Origin: an uncultured Bacteroidia bacterium
GTDB taxonomy: Bacteria > Bacteroidota > Bacteroidia > Bacteroidales > UBA932
NCBI GenBank assembly: GCA_902789435.1
Contig: CADAOA010000006.1
Coordinates: 1-64,000, forward strand
Direction: 5' to 3'
Length of the DNA: 64,000 nucleotides
Below, in pieces: positions 8,695 through 17,731 of this stretch (position 1 is its first letter; each line of letters starts with the position of its first letter). The position numbers and the translations under genes were made by a program. Below the pieces are notes generated by a model. The model made no database searches. It was not told the DNA's origin and was given only the letters and a program-made list of their open reading frames with translations.

Positions 8695-9641
8695 AATCTT
8701 GCAAGCATATTCTTGATGTTTTCTTCTATCCTTTCAAATACATGGTCGTCGTAAGGCTGCCTGGTGAATTCCTCGGCGGTGACGGCCTCGTAGAGTTCTA
8801 TGTAACGGTCTGAGATGCCGGCAACTATACTGTCTGTCATTTCCGGAACCTTTTCTCCTGCCCTTCCCTGGAATCCGTTGTCCATCAACCATTCCCTTAC
8901 GAATTCCTTGGAAAGCTGCTTCTGGGGTTCGCCCTTGTCGAATCTCTCCTGGTATCCTTCCAGATAGAAATACCTGGAAGAGTCAGGGGTGTGGATCTCG
9001 TCCATCAGGCAAACCTCTCCGTCCAGCAGTCCGAACTCATACTTTGTATCTACAAGTATCAGGCCTCTCTGGGCTGCTATCTCGGTTCCTCTTTCAAACA
9101 GTTTCAGGGCTGCTTCTTCAACTTTGGAGTAGATATCCGCAGGAATCAGGCCTTTGGCTATGATTTCCTCCTTTGAGATATCCTGGTCATGTCCACCGAT
9201 TTCAGCCTTGGTGGTAGGGGTGATGATGGGGTGGTCAAACTTCTGGTGCTCGCGCATCCCGTCCGGAATGTCCACTCCGCAGATCTGCCTTGCCCCAGCC
9301 TTGTAGCTTCTCCAGGAACTTCCTGTAAGATACCCTCTTACGATCATCTCCACCGGAAGAGGCTGGCATTTGTAGCCTACGGTAACCATTGGATCCGGGC
9401 AGGCTATCTTCCAGTTGCGTACGATATCCTGGGTAGAGTCCAGGAACTTGGCGGCTATCTGGTTGAGAACCTGTCCTTTGTAAGGGATTCCGCGAGGCAG
9501 CACAACGTCAAATGCGCTGATGCGGTCCGTTGCCACCATTACCATGTATTTGTCTTTGATAAAGTACACGTCGCGGACCTTTCCTGTATATTTTCCGGTA
9601 AGGTCCTTGAAATCGAAATCGGTTCTTACAATGGAATCCAT
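8691..9641 (-). CDS. purC: SAICAR synthase (phosphoribosylaminoimidazole-succinocarboxamide synthase)
   Basis: PurC joins aspartate to CAIR using ATP in de novo purine synthesis. The 316-residue length is that of the longer PurC form. The N-terminal [20 protein letters not shown] is the ATP-binding glycine-rich sheet, followed by [18 protein letters not shown]. Later motifs include [13 protein letters not shown] and [12 protein letters not shown], both family hallmarks. It lies between a glycosyltransferase (4-base gap upstream) and the LysM lipoprotein (4-base overlap downstream), so it belongs to a mixed operon. purA is about 46 kb away in the window, so purine genes are dispersed. Confidence 0.96.
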   Translation of the reverse strand: MDSIVRTDFDFKDLTGKYTGKVRDVYFIKDKYMVMVATDRISAFDVVLPRGIPYKGQVLNQIAAKFLDSTQDIVRNWKIACPDPMVTVGYKCQPLPVEMIVRGYLTGSSWRSYKAGARQICGVDIPDGMREHQKFDHPIITPTTKAEIGGHDQDISKEEIIAKGLIPADIYSKVEEAALKLFERGTEIAAQRGLILVDTKYEFGLLDGEVCLMDEIHTPDSSRYFYLEGYQERFDKGEPQKQLSKEFVREWLMDNGFQGRAGEKVPEMTDSIVAGISDRYIELYEAVTAEEFTRQPYDDHVFERIEENIKNMLARL

Positions 9642-9645
9642 ATAG

Positions 9646-10824
9646 CTATAAGGTGTTTATGAAGTCTTCAAGTTTTTTTGCAAAGGCCTCCCATCCGAGT
9701 TCTGCCTTCAGACGGGATATGTTGCGAAGATACTCTTCTTTCCTGTTTTCTGCAAAGTATTTCTCTATGCTTCGGGCCACGTCCTGTGGCGTGAGGCCAT
9801 CGGTGAGCATTCCGGTTCCGGCCTTGCCCACGCTTTCCACGAGACCTCCCACCGGAGTGGTGACCAGGGGAACGTCGAAATTCCAGGAGATGGAACTGAT
9901 TCCGCTCTGGGTTGCGGAACGGTAAGGAAGCACACTCAGGTCCGCGGCGCTGAAATAAACTTTCACGTCCCCGTCGGGGATGTATCTGTCGTGGAGAATG
10001 AGATTGCCTCTGACAGGAGCAAATCTTTCAGATTCGATGATCTGGCGATATTTCTCAAAGCTGCCGTAGGCTTCTCCGGCAACGATGAGCGTATATGAGC
10101 GGTCAAGCAGAGGCAGGGCTTCCAGAAGGATGTCCAGACCCTTATAATCCCTTATTAACCCGAAGAACAGAAGGACTTTGCGTCCAAGGATCTCCTCATC
10201 TGTCCCCTGCATTCCCAGCTGACGGCGGGCCTGGAGGGTATCCATCCTCTCTCCGAAGTTAGAGTAGAGTGGGTGTGGAATCGTGGTGCTTTTGACATCT
10301 GGACAAATCTCCTTGAGTTGTTCCTCCACGGCGTGGCTGAGCGTAACAATCCCGCTCTGCCGTTTAACAAAGTATCTGGCGAGCGGGATGTCGAAGAAAT
10401 GTTTTTCGTGCGGAATAATATTGTCCGCGATGGCCACCGTGCGGAATTTTCCGCTTTCTCCATAGCCTTGCTTCTGAAGCAGTCTTGCCGTCTTGGCGCA
10501 AACTCCTCCAAGAGAAGGGGCGAAGTAACTCATCCAGTATCTTGTCAGGAGGACATCCGGACGGAAGGCTGCGATGGCTTTGGCGGTGGGCTTGTAAGTC
10601 AGAGGATTGGCTGTGTCCAGGATAGCCTGGCTTTCTACCGGCAGAGCCGTGTCTTCCGGGGTTACTTTCTGCGTCTTGCCTGGAAACAGGAAACCGGGAT
10701 ACTGCCTTTTGAAGTTGAACGCCTTTACGGTGTGCTTTTTGGAAAGCTCCTTCAGCAAGTAGGTGTTGAACTGCGATATCCCTCCCCTGAACGGGTAAAA
10801 GCAAGAAAGTATTGCAATCCTCAT
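9646..10824 (-). CDS. GT4-type glycosyltransferase
   Basis: A 392-residue GT-B glycosyltransferase. The N-terminal [19 protein letters not shown] contains the acceptor-side GG loop common in GT4 enzymes, and the C-terminal half has [20 protein letters not shown] and the donor-binding region with [20 protein letters not shown], which normally holds the E(x)7E pair; here only part of that pattern is evident. It probably transfers a sugar to a cytoplasmic-face lipid or polysaccharide acceptor; neither donor nor acceptor can be inferred. No other capsule or lipopolysaccharide genes are nearby. The gene starts 6 bases after the OmpH-like lipoprotein stop, so they are co-transcribed. Confidence 0.82.
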   Translation of the reverse strand: MRIAILSCFYPFRGGISQFNTYLLKELSKKHTVKAFNFKRQYPGFLFPGKTQKVTPEDTALPVESQAILDTANPLTYKPTAKAIAAFRPDVLLTRYWMSYFAPSLGGVCAKTARLLQKQGYGESGKFRTVAIADNIIPHEKHFFDIPLARYFVKRQSGIVTLSHAVEEQLKEICPDVKSTTIPHPLYSNFGERMDTLQARRQLGMQGTDEEILGRKVLLFFGLIRDYKGLDILLEALPLLDRSYTLIVAGEAYGSFEKYRQIIESERFAPVRGNLILHDRYIPDGDVKVYFSAADLSVLPYRSATQSGISSISWNFDVPLVTTPVGGLVESVGKAGTGMLTDGLTPQDVARSIEKYFAENRKEEYLRNISRLKAELGWEAFAKKLEDFINTL

Positions 10825-10830
10825 CGGCGG

Positions 10831-11454
10831 CTACTTTGCCTGTGTTTCCTCTGTCTTGGTTTCGGTTTCAGTCTCGGAGGAAACGGCCTTTTTCTTGTTC
10901 TTTATATACTCCTCGTTGAGGCCTTCGATGATGTCGTTAGTGATGTCCAGATTAGGGTCTCCCTGGAATACTCCGGTAAGGATGAGGGCGTATTTCTTCT
11001 CTTCGTTGTACTTCTTTACGAAAGTCTCTATGGCATCCATTACCTTGTTCATCATAACAGCGTTTTCCTCCTGGATTTCAGCCTCTTTCTGTGCGCTGAG
11101 ATTCTGGAGGTCTGCCTGGCGGTTACCAAGTACGCGGTTCTTCTCCTCAGCCTCTGACTGGGTCATGAGTCCCTTCTGTATCTTGTTCTGGAAGTCCTTT
11201 ATGTCTCTCTCGAAAGCCCTTCCCTTTGCCTGAAGGTCATTCTGGATTTTCTGTACCTTTTCCTCGAGCTCGCTCTTAAGGTCGTTGAACATATCGAACT
11301 TGGCCACGATGGAATCCAGCTGGATATAAACTATGCTTCCTGCCTGAGGGGCGGAAGTCTGTCCCTCTGATACGGTAGTGTTGTTTGTTTTCTGGTTGCA
11401 GGAAACTGCAAATGCAGCAGCAAGTGCAATGCAAAGAATTGTCTTGATTTTCAT
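10831..11454 (-). CDS. OmpH/Skp-like lipoprotein
   Basis: A 207-residue exported protein with a lipoprotein signal (lipobox AVSC, Cys19) followed by a low-complexity Asn/Thr/Ser linker. Residues about 40-185 resemble OmpH/Skp: a beta strand (SIVYIQLDSIVAKF), a long helical coiled coil and a closing YALILTGVF strand. The C-terminus is Glu/Thr/Lys-rich. Skp family chaperones escort outer-membrane proteins, normally as soluble periplasmic trimers, so a membrane-anchored form is noteworthy. Two soluble paralogues occur at 16443 and 16997. It is the first gene of a minus-strand operon with the glycosyltransferase, purC and the LysM lipoprotein. Confidence 0.82.
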   Translation of the reverse strand: MKIKTILCIALAAAFAVSCNQKTNNTTVSEGQTSAPQAGSIVYIQLDSIVAKFDMFNDLKSELEEKVQKIQNDLQAKGRAFERDIKDFQNKIQKGLMTQSEAEEKNRVLGNRQADLQNLSAQKEAEIQEENAVMMNKVMDAIETFVKKYNEEKKYALILTGVFQGDPNLDITNDIIEGLNEEYIKNKKKAVSSETETETKTEETQAK

Positions 11455-11496
11455 ATTGATGTATGTTACGTTTTATTGATTTCTGTTAGCAGGGTG

Positions 11497-11504
11497 CAAA
11501 TTTA
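11497..11504 (-). promoter_or_regulatory. -7 element (TAAATTTG) for the OmpH-like lipoprotein operon
   Basis: It lies 42 bases upstream of the lipoprotein ATG on the minus strand and matches TAnnTTTG. The -33 position falls in the 3' end of pdxJ, without a clear TTG at the ideal distance. Confidence 0.45.
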
Positions 11505-11511
11505 GTAAAAA

Positions 11512-12228
11512 TTACAGCAACTCCCTTCTGTAAGCCCGGATTGTGTTTTCAAGTCCCAGATAAAGGGCATCGCAGATCAGGGCATGGCCGATGGATACTT
11601 CCAGCAGGCCAGGAATGGTCCGGGCAAAATACTTGAGGTTGTCCAGGTTCAGGTCGTGGCCGGCATTGAGTCCCAGTCCGCATTCCCCTGCACATACCGC
11701 AGCCTTGTAATAAGGTTCGATTGCCTGTTCGCGATTAACGTGATAGTTCCTGGCATAGGCTTCCGTGTAAAGTTCCACGCGGTCGCAGCCGCATTCGGCG
11801 GCTCCTTTGATCATATCTTCCACGGGATCGACGAAAATGGATACCCTTATTCCGGCATCCTTGAACATCCGGCAAGTCTTTTTAAGGAAGTCCCGGTTTG
11901 AGACGGTATCCCATCCGGCATTGGAAGTGAGAACGTTCTCTGCATCGGGGACAAGTGTTACCTGAGCCGGCAGTACGCTGAGGACCAATTGGTTGAAAGG
12001 ATCCTTGGGGTTGCCCTCAATATTGAATTCCGTTGTCAGGACGGGTTTCAGGTCAAGTACGTCCTGTCTTCTGATGTGCCTTTCGTCCGGTCTTGGGTGG
12101 ACTGTAATCCCCTGGGCGCCGAACTTCTCGCAGTCCAGGGCGCATTTGAGGACATTCGGCATATTGCCTCCCCTGGCATTTCTCAGGGTGGCTATTTTGT
12201 TTATGTTTACGCTAAGTCTTGTTTCCAT
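11512..12228 (-). CDS. pdxJ: Pyridoxine 5'-phosphate synthase
   Basis: PdxJ condenses 3-amino-1-hydroxyacetone phosphate with deoxyxylulose 5-phosphate to form pyridoxine 5'-phosphate (DXP-dependent vitamin B6 route). It is a TIM barrel; the N-terminal [17 protein letters not shown] and [16 protein letters not shown] motifs bind substrate and include catalytic His/Arg residues. From the ATG at 12228 it has 238 residues, the usual length; a TTG at 12237 would add three. A TAnnTTTG box ends only 7 bases upstream of this ATG, so the transcript may be almost leaderless. The DXP precursor is made by dxs, also encoded in this window. nadK diverges 49 bases away. Confidence 0.95.
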   Translation of the reverse strand: METRLSVNINKIATLRNARGGNMPNVLKCALDCEKFGAQGITVHPRPDERHIRRQDVLDLKPVLTTEFNIEGNPKDPFNQLVLSVLPAQVTLVPDAENVLTSNAGWDTVSNRDFLKKTCRMFKDAGIRVSIFVDPVEDMIKGAAECGCDRVELYTEAYARNYHVNREQAIEPYYKAAVCAGECGLGLNAGHDLNLDNLKYFARTIPGLLEVSIGHALICDALYLGLENTIRAYRRELL

Positions 12229-12234
12229 ATTTGA

Positions 12235-12242
12235 CAAATTTA
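12235..12242 (-). promoter_or_regulatory. -7-like element (TAAATTTG) abutting pdxJ
   Basis: Matches TAnnTTTG on the minus strand, immediately upstream of the pdxJ ATG at 12228. No clear TTG -33 is visible, so this is tentative. If active, transcription would start at or beside the start codon. Confidence 0.33.
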
Positions 12243-12277
12243 TGAAATTATGCCTAACTTGCGAAAAATTGGTGCTT

Positions 12278-13150
12278 ATGAAAGTTGCAATTTTCGGAAG
12301 AACGGTTTACAGGACATCTCTTCCAAAGCTTTTGGAAGTGCTCAGGATTGTGGAAGAATCCTCTTCCCAGGTCTATTTTTACGAGCCTTTCTTCCGATAC
12401 ATTACACAAATATGCCCGTCTTTCAGTTTCAGGGGTGCGGAATTCTTTTCCTCTGCGGGAGAGCTTCCGGAAGATACCGGCCTTCTGCTGTCCCTGGGAG
12501 GAGACGGAACATTCCTTTCCAGCGTTCCTCTGGTAGTGGGGCGAAAGATTCCGGTTGCCGGCATTAATTTCGGGCGGCTGGGATTCCTTACAACTTCCAA
12601 GGTGGAAGGTATTTCATCCCTCCTGGGAGGAAACTTCAAGATTGAAAAGCGGACTCTTCTGAAGATGAACTGTGCCAGCATGCCGGATGGTTTCTGCCCT
12701 TATGCCTTGAATGAATTCACCTTGCAGAGAAAGGGGCCGGCGGTTCTGGAACTGGAGATTAAGGTTGACGGAGAGTCTATTCCGCGATATATGGCGGACG
12801 GAGTGCTCATCGCCTCCGCGACAGGTTCGACCGCATATTCCATGAGTGCCGGCGGACCTATAGTGATGCCAGGGTGTAAAGTGCTGATAATAGTGCCTAT
12901 AGCTCCTCATAACCTTAATATCCGCCCTCTGGTTGTTTCTGATACCGCCACGATAGAGGTTGGTTTTTCCACCAGATATGAAGACGCCACCCTGAGTGCG
13001 GACAACCGTTCTTTCTCCATTCCGGACGGGGAAAAGGCTGTATTCACGGCATCTTCCAACGATCTTGAAATCGTCAGTCCGGACAATGGTTTTATGGAGG
13101 CTCTCAGCAGCAAACTCTATTGGGGGGCTGACTGGCGCAATTCTTTATAG
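12278..13150 (+). CDS. nadK: NAD kinase
   Basis: NadK phosphorylates NAD to NADP with ATP in the cytoplasm. The signature GGDGT is present ([13 protein letters not shown]), followed by [10 protein letters not shown] and the conserved [15 protein letters not shown] loop. From the ATG at 12278 ([11 protein letters not shown]) it is 290 residues, the family norm. The frame is open far upstream, and an ATG at 12242 would add 12 residues lacking family similarity, so the shorter start is preferred. uppS begins 45 bases after the stop with its own promoter-like boxes. pdxJ is divergent, pairing two cofactor genes. Confidence 0.95.
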   Translation: MKVAIFGRTVYRTSLPKLLEVLRIVEESSSQVYFYEPFFRYITQICPSFSFRGAEFFSSAGELPEDTGLLLSLGGDGTFLSSVPLVVGRKIPVAGINFGRLGFLTTSKVEGISSLLGGNFKIEKRTLLKMNCASMPDGFCPYALNEFTLQRKGPAVLELEIKVDGESIPRYMADGVLIASATGSTAYSMSAGGPIVMPGCKVLIIVPIAPHNLNIRPLVVSDTATIEVGFSTRYEDATLSADNRSFSIPDGEKAVFTASSNDLEIVSPDNGFMEALSSKLYWGADWRNSL

Positions 13151-13161
13151 AGGAGTTGGAT

Positions 13162-13178
13162 TAAATTTGCTATATTTG
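13162..13178 (+). promoter_or_regulatory. Two tandem -7 elements upstream of uppS
   Basis: TAAATTTG (13162-13169) and TATATTTG (13171-13178) both match TAnnTTTG and lie 18-34 bases before the uppS ATG. A TTG at 13156 is too close to serve as -33 for either. They would drive the uppS-bamA-ompH-ompH operon. Confidence 0.45.
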
Positions 13179-13195
13179 CCGTCTATACACATTTT

Positions 13196-13906
13196 ATGGA
13201 AGAGATTTCAAAAATACCGCAGCACGTATCCATAATCATGGACGGCAACGGACGCTGGGCTAAATCAAGGGGCCTGGAGCGTCTGGAGGGGCATAAGGAG
13301 GGCGTGGAGAGCGTCCGTGCCTGCCTCGAGTTTGCTGTGGAGATGAAAATCAAATATCTGAGCCTGTTTGCGTTTTCCACTGAGAACTGGGGCCGTCCTT
13401 CAGACGAGGTCCAGGGCCTGTGGGCTCTTATGCTCAAGGCGATAGAGAGAGAAACGAAGTATCTGATCAAGAACAGGGTCAGGGTTCTTATGCTGGGCAA
13501 TCTCCAGCAGCTGGACCCGGATCTGCGTCTGGCCATCGAAGGACTCATGGAGGCCACTTCCGGAGGTCAGGGCACCACTCTGGTGGTTATGATAAACTAC
13601 AGTGGCAAGTGGGATATTGTCCAGGCCGCCAATCGTTTCGCGGAGGAAAACCCTGGCAGGCAGATGCTTCCGGAAGATTTTGATAAATATCTCATAACTG
13701 CCGGAGTTCCTGATCCGGACCTTCTTATCCGTACCAGCGGAGAGGAGAGGATCAGCAATTACATGCTTTGGCAAACCGCATACACAGAGTTTTATTTTAC
13801 GGATACTCTTTGGCCTGATTTTCGCAAAAAAGAGTTCCGTCTTGCCATTGAGGAGTTCGCCAAAAGAGACAGGAGATTCGGCAAGGTTAAATCGAATAAT
13901 GAGTGA
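13196..13906 (+). CDS. uppS: Undecaprenyl diphosphate synthase (cis-isoprenyl transferase)
   Basis: UppS adds isopentenyl units in cis to farnesyl diphosphate, making the lipid carrier for peptidoglycan and other envelope glycans. The 236-residue length is typical. Motif I IIMDGNGRWAKSRG holds the catalytic Asp, then GHKEGVESVR, FAFSTENWGRP and the C-terminal PDLLIRTSGEERISNYMLWQ and TDTLWPDF regions, which bind diphosphate and Mg. The enzyme is cytosolic and membrane-associated. bamA starts 3 bases after the stop, so this leads the Bacteroidota envelope operon. Dxs, in the same window, initiates the isoprenoid precursor pathway. Confidence 0.97.
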   Translation: MEEISKIPQHVSIIMDGNGRWAKSRGLERLEGHKEGVESVRACLEFAVEMKIKYLSLFAFSTENWGRPSDEVQGLWALMLKAIERETKYLIKNRVRVLMLGNLQQLDPDLRLAIEGLMEATSGGQGTTLVVMINYSGKWDIVQAANRFAEENPGRQMLPEDFDKYLITAGVPDPDLLIRTSGEERISNYMLWQTAYTEFYFTDTLWPDFRKKEFRLAIEEFAKRDRRFGKVKSNNE

Positions 13907-13909
13907 CAG

Positions 13910-16408
13910 ATGAAAATATTTAAGCTGACAATTGCTTGCATTTTGATGATTCTGCCGATGTCTCTGTCCGCCCAGGACGTAGACTATACCAGTCCGAAGA
14001 CTTATGTCGTAGGTGGAATCAAGGTTTCAGGAATCAAATATCTCAGCGAAGAGCAGATTCTTTCAGTAACGGGAATCAAGAAGGGAGACAAGATAACCAT
14101 CCCTAGCATAGAGCTTTCTGATATTCTCAAGAGGGTTTGGGCCCAGAGATACTTTTCCGATGCCGGATTCTACATCGACTCTCTTTCAGCTGCCAGGGAT
14201 ACCGTGTGGCTGGGTCTTCGCCTTGCAGAGCGCCCAAGGGTTTCCCGCTGGTTGTTCAACGGAATCCGCAGCGGCCAGAAAGCCGACCTTAACGAAAGGC
14301 TGAAACTCAAGAGGGGATCCGAACTCTCTGACTACATCATAGAATCTTCCACCAATATCATAAAGAAATATTTCCATGAGAAAGGCTTCCTCAAGTGCCA
14401 GGTCAAGGTGCTTCAGGAGGAGGATCCGGTAGTCCAGAACGCCGTCAGGGTAACTTTCGACATAGACCGCGGTCCTAGGGTTAAGATCGGAAGGATCACT
14501 TTTGAAGGTAACAAAAACCTTTCCGAGAAAAAACTGGTCAAGTCCATGAAGCATACCAGGGACAAGAGGCTTATGAACTTCTTCAAATCCAAGAAGTTCA
14601 AGGAGAAGGAATATGCTGAGGACAAGGTTAACCTGATCTCCGCCTTCAACGAGCAGGGATATCGCGATGCCAGAATACTGAAGGATACGATATACTATAT
14701 GGAGGATGACCGCCTTGCCATTGATTTCACACTGGAGGAGGGCGACCGCTACTATTTCAGGGACATAACCTGGACAGGCAACAGCATCTATTCCGCCGAC
14801 CAGTTGAACAGTGTCCTCAGAATCAAGAAAGGAGACATCTACGATCTCGTCACTATGGACAAGAGGCTCAACGGAGACCCTAAGCAGATGGAGCCGGACG
14901 TAAAGAAGATGTACACAGACAACGGCTATCTGTTCTTCAACGTGATGCCTGTGGAGAAGGCTATCCAGAATGACTCCGTAGATGTGGAGATGAGAATGTA
15001 CGAAGGCAAGCCGGCTACATTCAACAAGATCATAATCAACGGAAATAACATTACCGCCGAGAAGATTGCCAGAAGGGCTCTGTTCACCAAGCCTGGATAC
15101 CTTTATTCACAGACTGATTTCGAGAGGTCTGTCAGGGAGCTTTCTTCCATAGGCCATTTCAATCCTGAGGTATTCCAGACAGGAGCCGGATACAGTGTGG
15201 TTCCGGACCCTAACAAGAACACTGTCGACATTTCATATAACCTGGAGGAAAAGCCGGACAGCCACGTGGAACTTTCCGGTGGCTGGGGAGGAAATACCTT
15301 CGTCGGTACTCTCGGATTGAGCTTCAATAACTTCGCAATCAAGAGAGTGTTCAAGAAAAAGGCCTGGAGACCTGTTCCTCTCGGCGACGGACAGAACCTT
15401 TCCCTCAGGTTCCAGACCAGCGGAACATATTACACGGCTATGAGTGCAACTTTCGCCGAGCCTTGGCTGCTCGGAAACAAGCCTGTTAGTCTGAGCGTTT
15501 CCACTTATTTCACAAGGCAGACAAACTCCACTTATTTCTACAGGAATTCAGACCAGTATATGGAGGTTTACGGTGTGAGCGCAAGCCTTGGCAGCAGGCT
15601 TAACTGGCCAGATAATTACTTTGTCCTGTTCCATTCGCTTTCATGGCAGACTTACAAGCTGAGGAACTGGTACTACAACTTCCTGTTCGACACCGGAAAG
15701 AGCCACAACTTCAGCTATACCTTGGGACTGGAGAGAAACTCCACGGACCAGCCGATCTTCCCGAGAGGAGGTTCCGACTTCTCTTTCACCCTGCAGCTTA
15801 CTCCACCTTATTCCCTGATGAGAGGCCATCGCGATTACAAGCATATGGATGCCACCGAGAAATACAAGTGGATCGAGTACCACAAGTGGCAGTTCAAGAG
15901 CGACGTCTATCTTTCCATCGTGAAGAACCTGGTGTTCAGGGCTGCGGCCAACTGGGGCTATCTGGGATATTACAAGAAGAGTCTGGGATATTCTCCGTTC
16001 GAGGGATTCGAGGTCGGTGGAGACGGTATGAGCGGTTACAACACATACGGATCTGACATTATTTCACTTAGAGGTTATCCGAATTATTCGCTGACTCCTC
16101 TTGAGAACGGTGCTTATGTAGGTCACGTCTACGATAAATTTACTTTGGAACTCAGATATCCTTTGATTCTCCAGCCGTCGAGCACGATATTTGCTCTAGC
16201 TTTCCTCGAAGGCGGAAACTGCTGGAAGGATATTGGAGGATTCAATCCGTTCGACATAAAGAGAAGTGCCGGAGTCGGTGTGAGGATAATGCTCCCGATG
16301 GTAGGTTTGATGGGTATCGACTGGGGCTACGGATTCGATCCGGTTCCTAATGAAGGAAAGAAGAAGGGAGGCAGCCAGTTCCACTTCGTTATAGGACAGC
16401 AGTTCTAG
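13910..16408 (+). CDS. bamA: Outer-membrane assembly factor BamA (Omp85)
   Basis: BamA inserts beta-barrel proteins into the outer membrane. A Sec signal peptide ends near SLSAQ. Residues about 30-430 are five POTRA repeats, recognisable as repeated beta-alpha-alpha-beta-beta units (KVSGIKYLSEEQIL, ITFEGNKNLSEKKLV, ITWTGNSIYSADQLN, IIINGNNITAEKIA). The C-terminal barrel ends with FHFVIGQQF, with the terminal Phe expected for an outer-membrane protein; the SLRGYPNYSLTP stretch contains the RGY variant of the VRGF/Y motif on the conserved L6 loop. At 832 residues it is of normal length. It follows uppS by 3 bases and precedes two OmpH genes, a classical Bacteroidota arrangement. Confidence 0.96.
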   Translation: MKIFKLTIACILMILPMSLSAQDVDYTSPKTYVVGGIKVSGIKYLSEEQILSVTGIKKGDKITIPSIELSDILKRVWAQRYFSDAGFYIDSLSAARDTVWLGLRLAERPRVSRWLFNGIRSGQKADLNERLKLKRGSELSDYIIESSTNIIKKYFHEKGFLKCQVKVLQEEDPVVQNAVRVTFDIDRGPRVKIGRITFEGNKNLSEKKLVKSMKHTRDKRLMNFFKSKKFKEKEYAEDKVNLISAFNEQGYRDARILKDTIYYMEDDRLAIDFTLEEGDRYYFRDITWTGNSIYSADQLNSVLRIKKGDIYDLVTMDKRLNGDPKQMEPDVKKMYTDNGYLFFNVMPVEKAIQNDSVDVEMRMYEGKPATFNKIIINGNNITAEKIARRALFTKPGYLYSQTDFERSVRELSSIGHFNPEVFQTGAGYSVVPDPNKNTVDISYNLEEKPDSHVELSGGWGGNTFVGTLGLSFNNFAIKRVFKKKAWRPVPLGDGQNLSLRFQTSGTYYTAMSATFAEPWLLGNKPVSLSVSTYFTRQTNSTYFYRNSDQYMEVYGVSASLGSRLNWPDNYFVLFHSLSWQTYKLRNWYYNFLFDTGKSHNFSYTLGLERNSTDQPIFPRGGSDFSFTLQLTPPYSLMRGHRDYKHMDATEKYKWIEYHKWQFKSDVYLSIVKNLVFRAAANWGYLGYYKKSLGYSPFEGFEVGGDGMSGYNTYGSDIISLRGYPNYSLTPLENGAYVGHVYDKFTLELRYPLILQPSSTIFALAFLEGGNCWKDIGGFNPFDIKRSAGVGVRIMLPMVGLMGIDWGYGFDPVPNEGKKKGGSQFHFVIGQQF

Positions 16409-16442
16409 AATATTTAAGACAACCATTAAAAAAGAAAAGGAT

Positions 16443-16967
16443 ATGAAAAAGTTATTGGTTCTTGCATTGGCATCGCTGATCTGCCTTCAGGCTTCAGCGC
16501 AGACTGTTCCGCAGAAATGCGGTTATGTGAATACGGAAACCATACTTTCCGCAATCCCTGAATACAAGGTAGCTACAGACAAACTCGAAGCTCTCGGCAA
16601 GCAGTATCAGGAGGCGGTAAAGAAAGACTTTTCCGAGATAGAGACTCTTTATAACAATTATCAGAAGCAGAAGGCTTCCCTGAGTGCAGCTCAGCGCCAG
16701 GCCAAGGAGGAGCAGATCATCTCCAAGGAGAAGGCTGCAAAGCAGAAGCAGCAGCAGTATTTCGGCCAGGACGGACTGATGCAGAAGAAGAGCCAGGAGC
16801 TTCTGGATCCTATCAAGGAGAAGGTTCAGAAAGCTATTGACAAGGTAGCGGAAGACGGCGGCTATATGCTGATCATAGACATCGCCACAAACGAGGGCGT
16901 GGTTTATGCAGCCAGTGAGGCAGACCTTTCATCAAAGGTCATAAGCGTCTATCCTACAATCAAGTAG
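16443..16967 (+). CDS. OmpH/Skp family periplasmic chaperone (first)
   Basis: A 174-residue exported protein. A signal peptide (hydrophobic LVLALASLICLQ, cleavage after ASAQ) precedes a mature Skp-like domain: short strand CGYVNTETILSAIPEY, a coiled-coil arm rich in Lys/Gln/Glu (about 45-125) and a closing GGYMLIIDIATNEGVVYA strand pair. Skp chaperones keep unfolded barrel proteins soluble in transit to BamA. The placement 34 bases after bamA supports this function. It differs from the lipid-anchored paralogue at 10831 by having no lipobox. Confidence 0.92.
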   Translation: MKKLLVLALASLICLQASAQTVPQKCGYVNTETILSAIPEYKVATDKLEALGKQYQEAVKKDFSEIETLYNNYQKQKASLSAAQRQAKEEQIISKEKAAKQKQQQYFGQDGLMQKKSQELLDPIKEKVQKAIDKVAEDGGYMLIIDIATNEGVVYAASEADLSSKVISVYPTIK

Positions 16968-16996
16968 AATAACAAAACAAAAAAGTAGATATAATC

Positions 16997-17548
16997 ATGA
17001 AGAAGACAATTATGTTGCTGGCTGTCGCAGTTATCGCAAGCGCAGCCCTTATGCCTACCAAGGCTTTGGCCCAGAAACTCGGCCATATCAATTCACAGGA
17101 AGTCGTGGCTCTCATGTCTGAGAGAGACGATGCATATACCAAGCTCCAGGCTTTCGGAAAGGAACTTCAGGAGACCTTGAATTCCATGCAGAACGACTAT
17201 CAGGCAAAGGTTAAGGAATACAATGAGAAGTCTTCTACCTGGAACGAGTCCATCAAGAAGACCAAGGAGGATGAAATCAACAGCATCATCCAGCGTATCC
17301 AGCAGTTCCAGCAGCAGGCTGAACAGGATTTCAGCGCTCGCCAGAACACTCTGATGGAACCGGTGATGAAGAAGGCTTTCGAGGCTATCGAGAAGGTTGC
17401 CAAGGCCCAGGGTCTGGCATACGTTATCGACCTTGCTTCCGGAGCTCTCGTTTACATCGACGAGGCCAACACCGTCAACCTTCTTCCTTTGGTAAAGGCA
17501 GAGTTAGGAATTCCTGCAAGCAAGACTCAGCCAACCCAGATTCAGTAA
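16997..17548 (+). CDS. OmpH/Skp family periplasmic chaperone (second)
   Basis: A 183-residue paralogue of the preceding gene, 29 bases downstream. The signal peptide (MLLAVAVIASAALMPTKALA, cleavage before QKLG) leads to a strand GHINSQEVVALMSERD, a Gln/Lys/Glu coiled coil and the closing GLAYVIDLASGALVYID motif. The C-terminus carries a short Thr/Gln/Pro tail. Duplication of ompH after bamA is common in Bacteroidota, and the two presumably make related trimers. A strong intrinsic terminator lies 22 bases after the stop, ending the uppS-bamA-ompH-ompH transcript. Confidence 0.92.
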   Translation: MKKTIMLLAVAVIASAALMPTKALAQKLGHINSQEVVALMSERDDAYTKLQAFGKELQETLNSMQNDYQAKVKEYNEKSSTWNESIKKTKEDEINSIIQRIQQFQQQAEQDFSARQNTLMEPVMKKAFEAIEKVAKAQGLAYVIDLASGALVYIDEANTVNLLPLVKAELGIPASKTQPTQIQ

Positions 17549-17570
17549 TTATTACCTTAACATCTTTTAG

Positions 17571-17601
17571 GTGCGGCCTGTGCATACGGGCCGCACTTTT
17601 T
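17571..17601 (+). terminator. Intrinsic terminator after the bamA-ompH operon
   Basis: An 8-bp perfect stem, GTGCGGCC (17571-17578) with GGCCGCAC (17589-17596), has a 10-base loop and is followed by five T. It is placed directly after the second ompH. Confidence 0.9.
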
Positions 17602-17643
17602 GTATGGTGTTGATAGGTTTGTTTAAAAATTATAGGGAAATAG

Positions 17644-17674
17644 TTGCTTGAGGTTGAAAGAATACCTATATTTG
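17644..17674 (+). promoter_or_regulatory. Promoter for korAB
   Basis: TTG at 17644-17646, a 20-base spacer and TATATTTG at 17667-17674 match the Bacteroidota sigma-ABfr consensus (TTTG or TTG, 19-21 bases, TAnnTTTG). It lies 58 bases before the korA ATG. The 183-base gap 17549-17731 holds only this and the upstream terminator. Confidence 0.6.
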
Positions 17675-17731
17675 GAAATATTTTAATGAATAATTGAAAG
17701 TATTTCTACACTCGAATCGTTAATAGTTTTT

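Noticed and set aside
10273..11157. 294-codon plus-strand frame over the glycosyltransferase and OmpH-like genes
   Set aside because: It crosses two well-supported minus-strand genes and has no recognisable domains; Cys/Leu-rich composition is that of a shadow frame.
11993..12277. Extended N-terminus of NAD kinase
   Set aside because: The extra 95 codons lie antisense to pdxJ and show no kinase similarity; the ATG at 12278 fits the family start.
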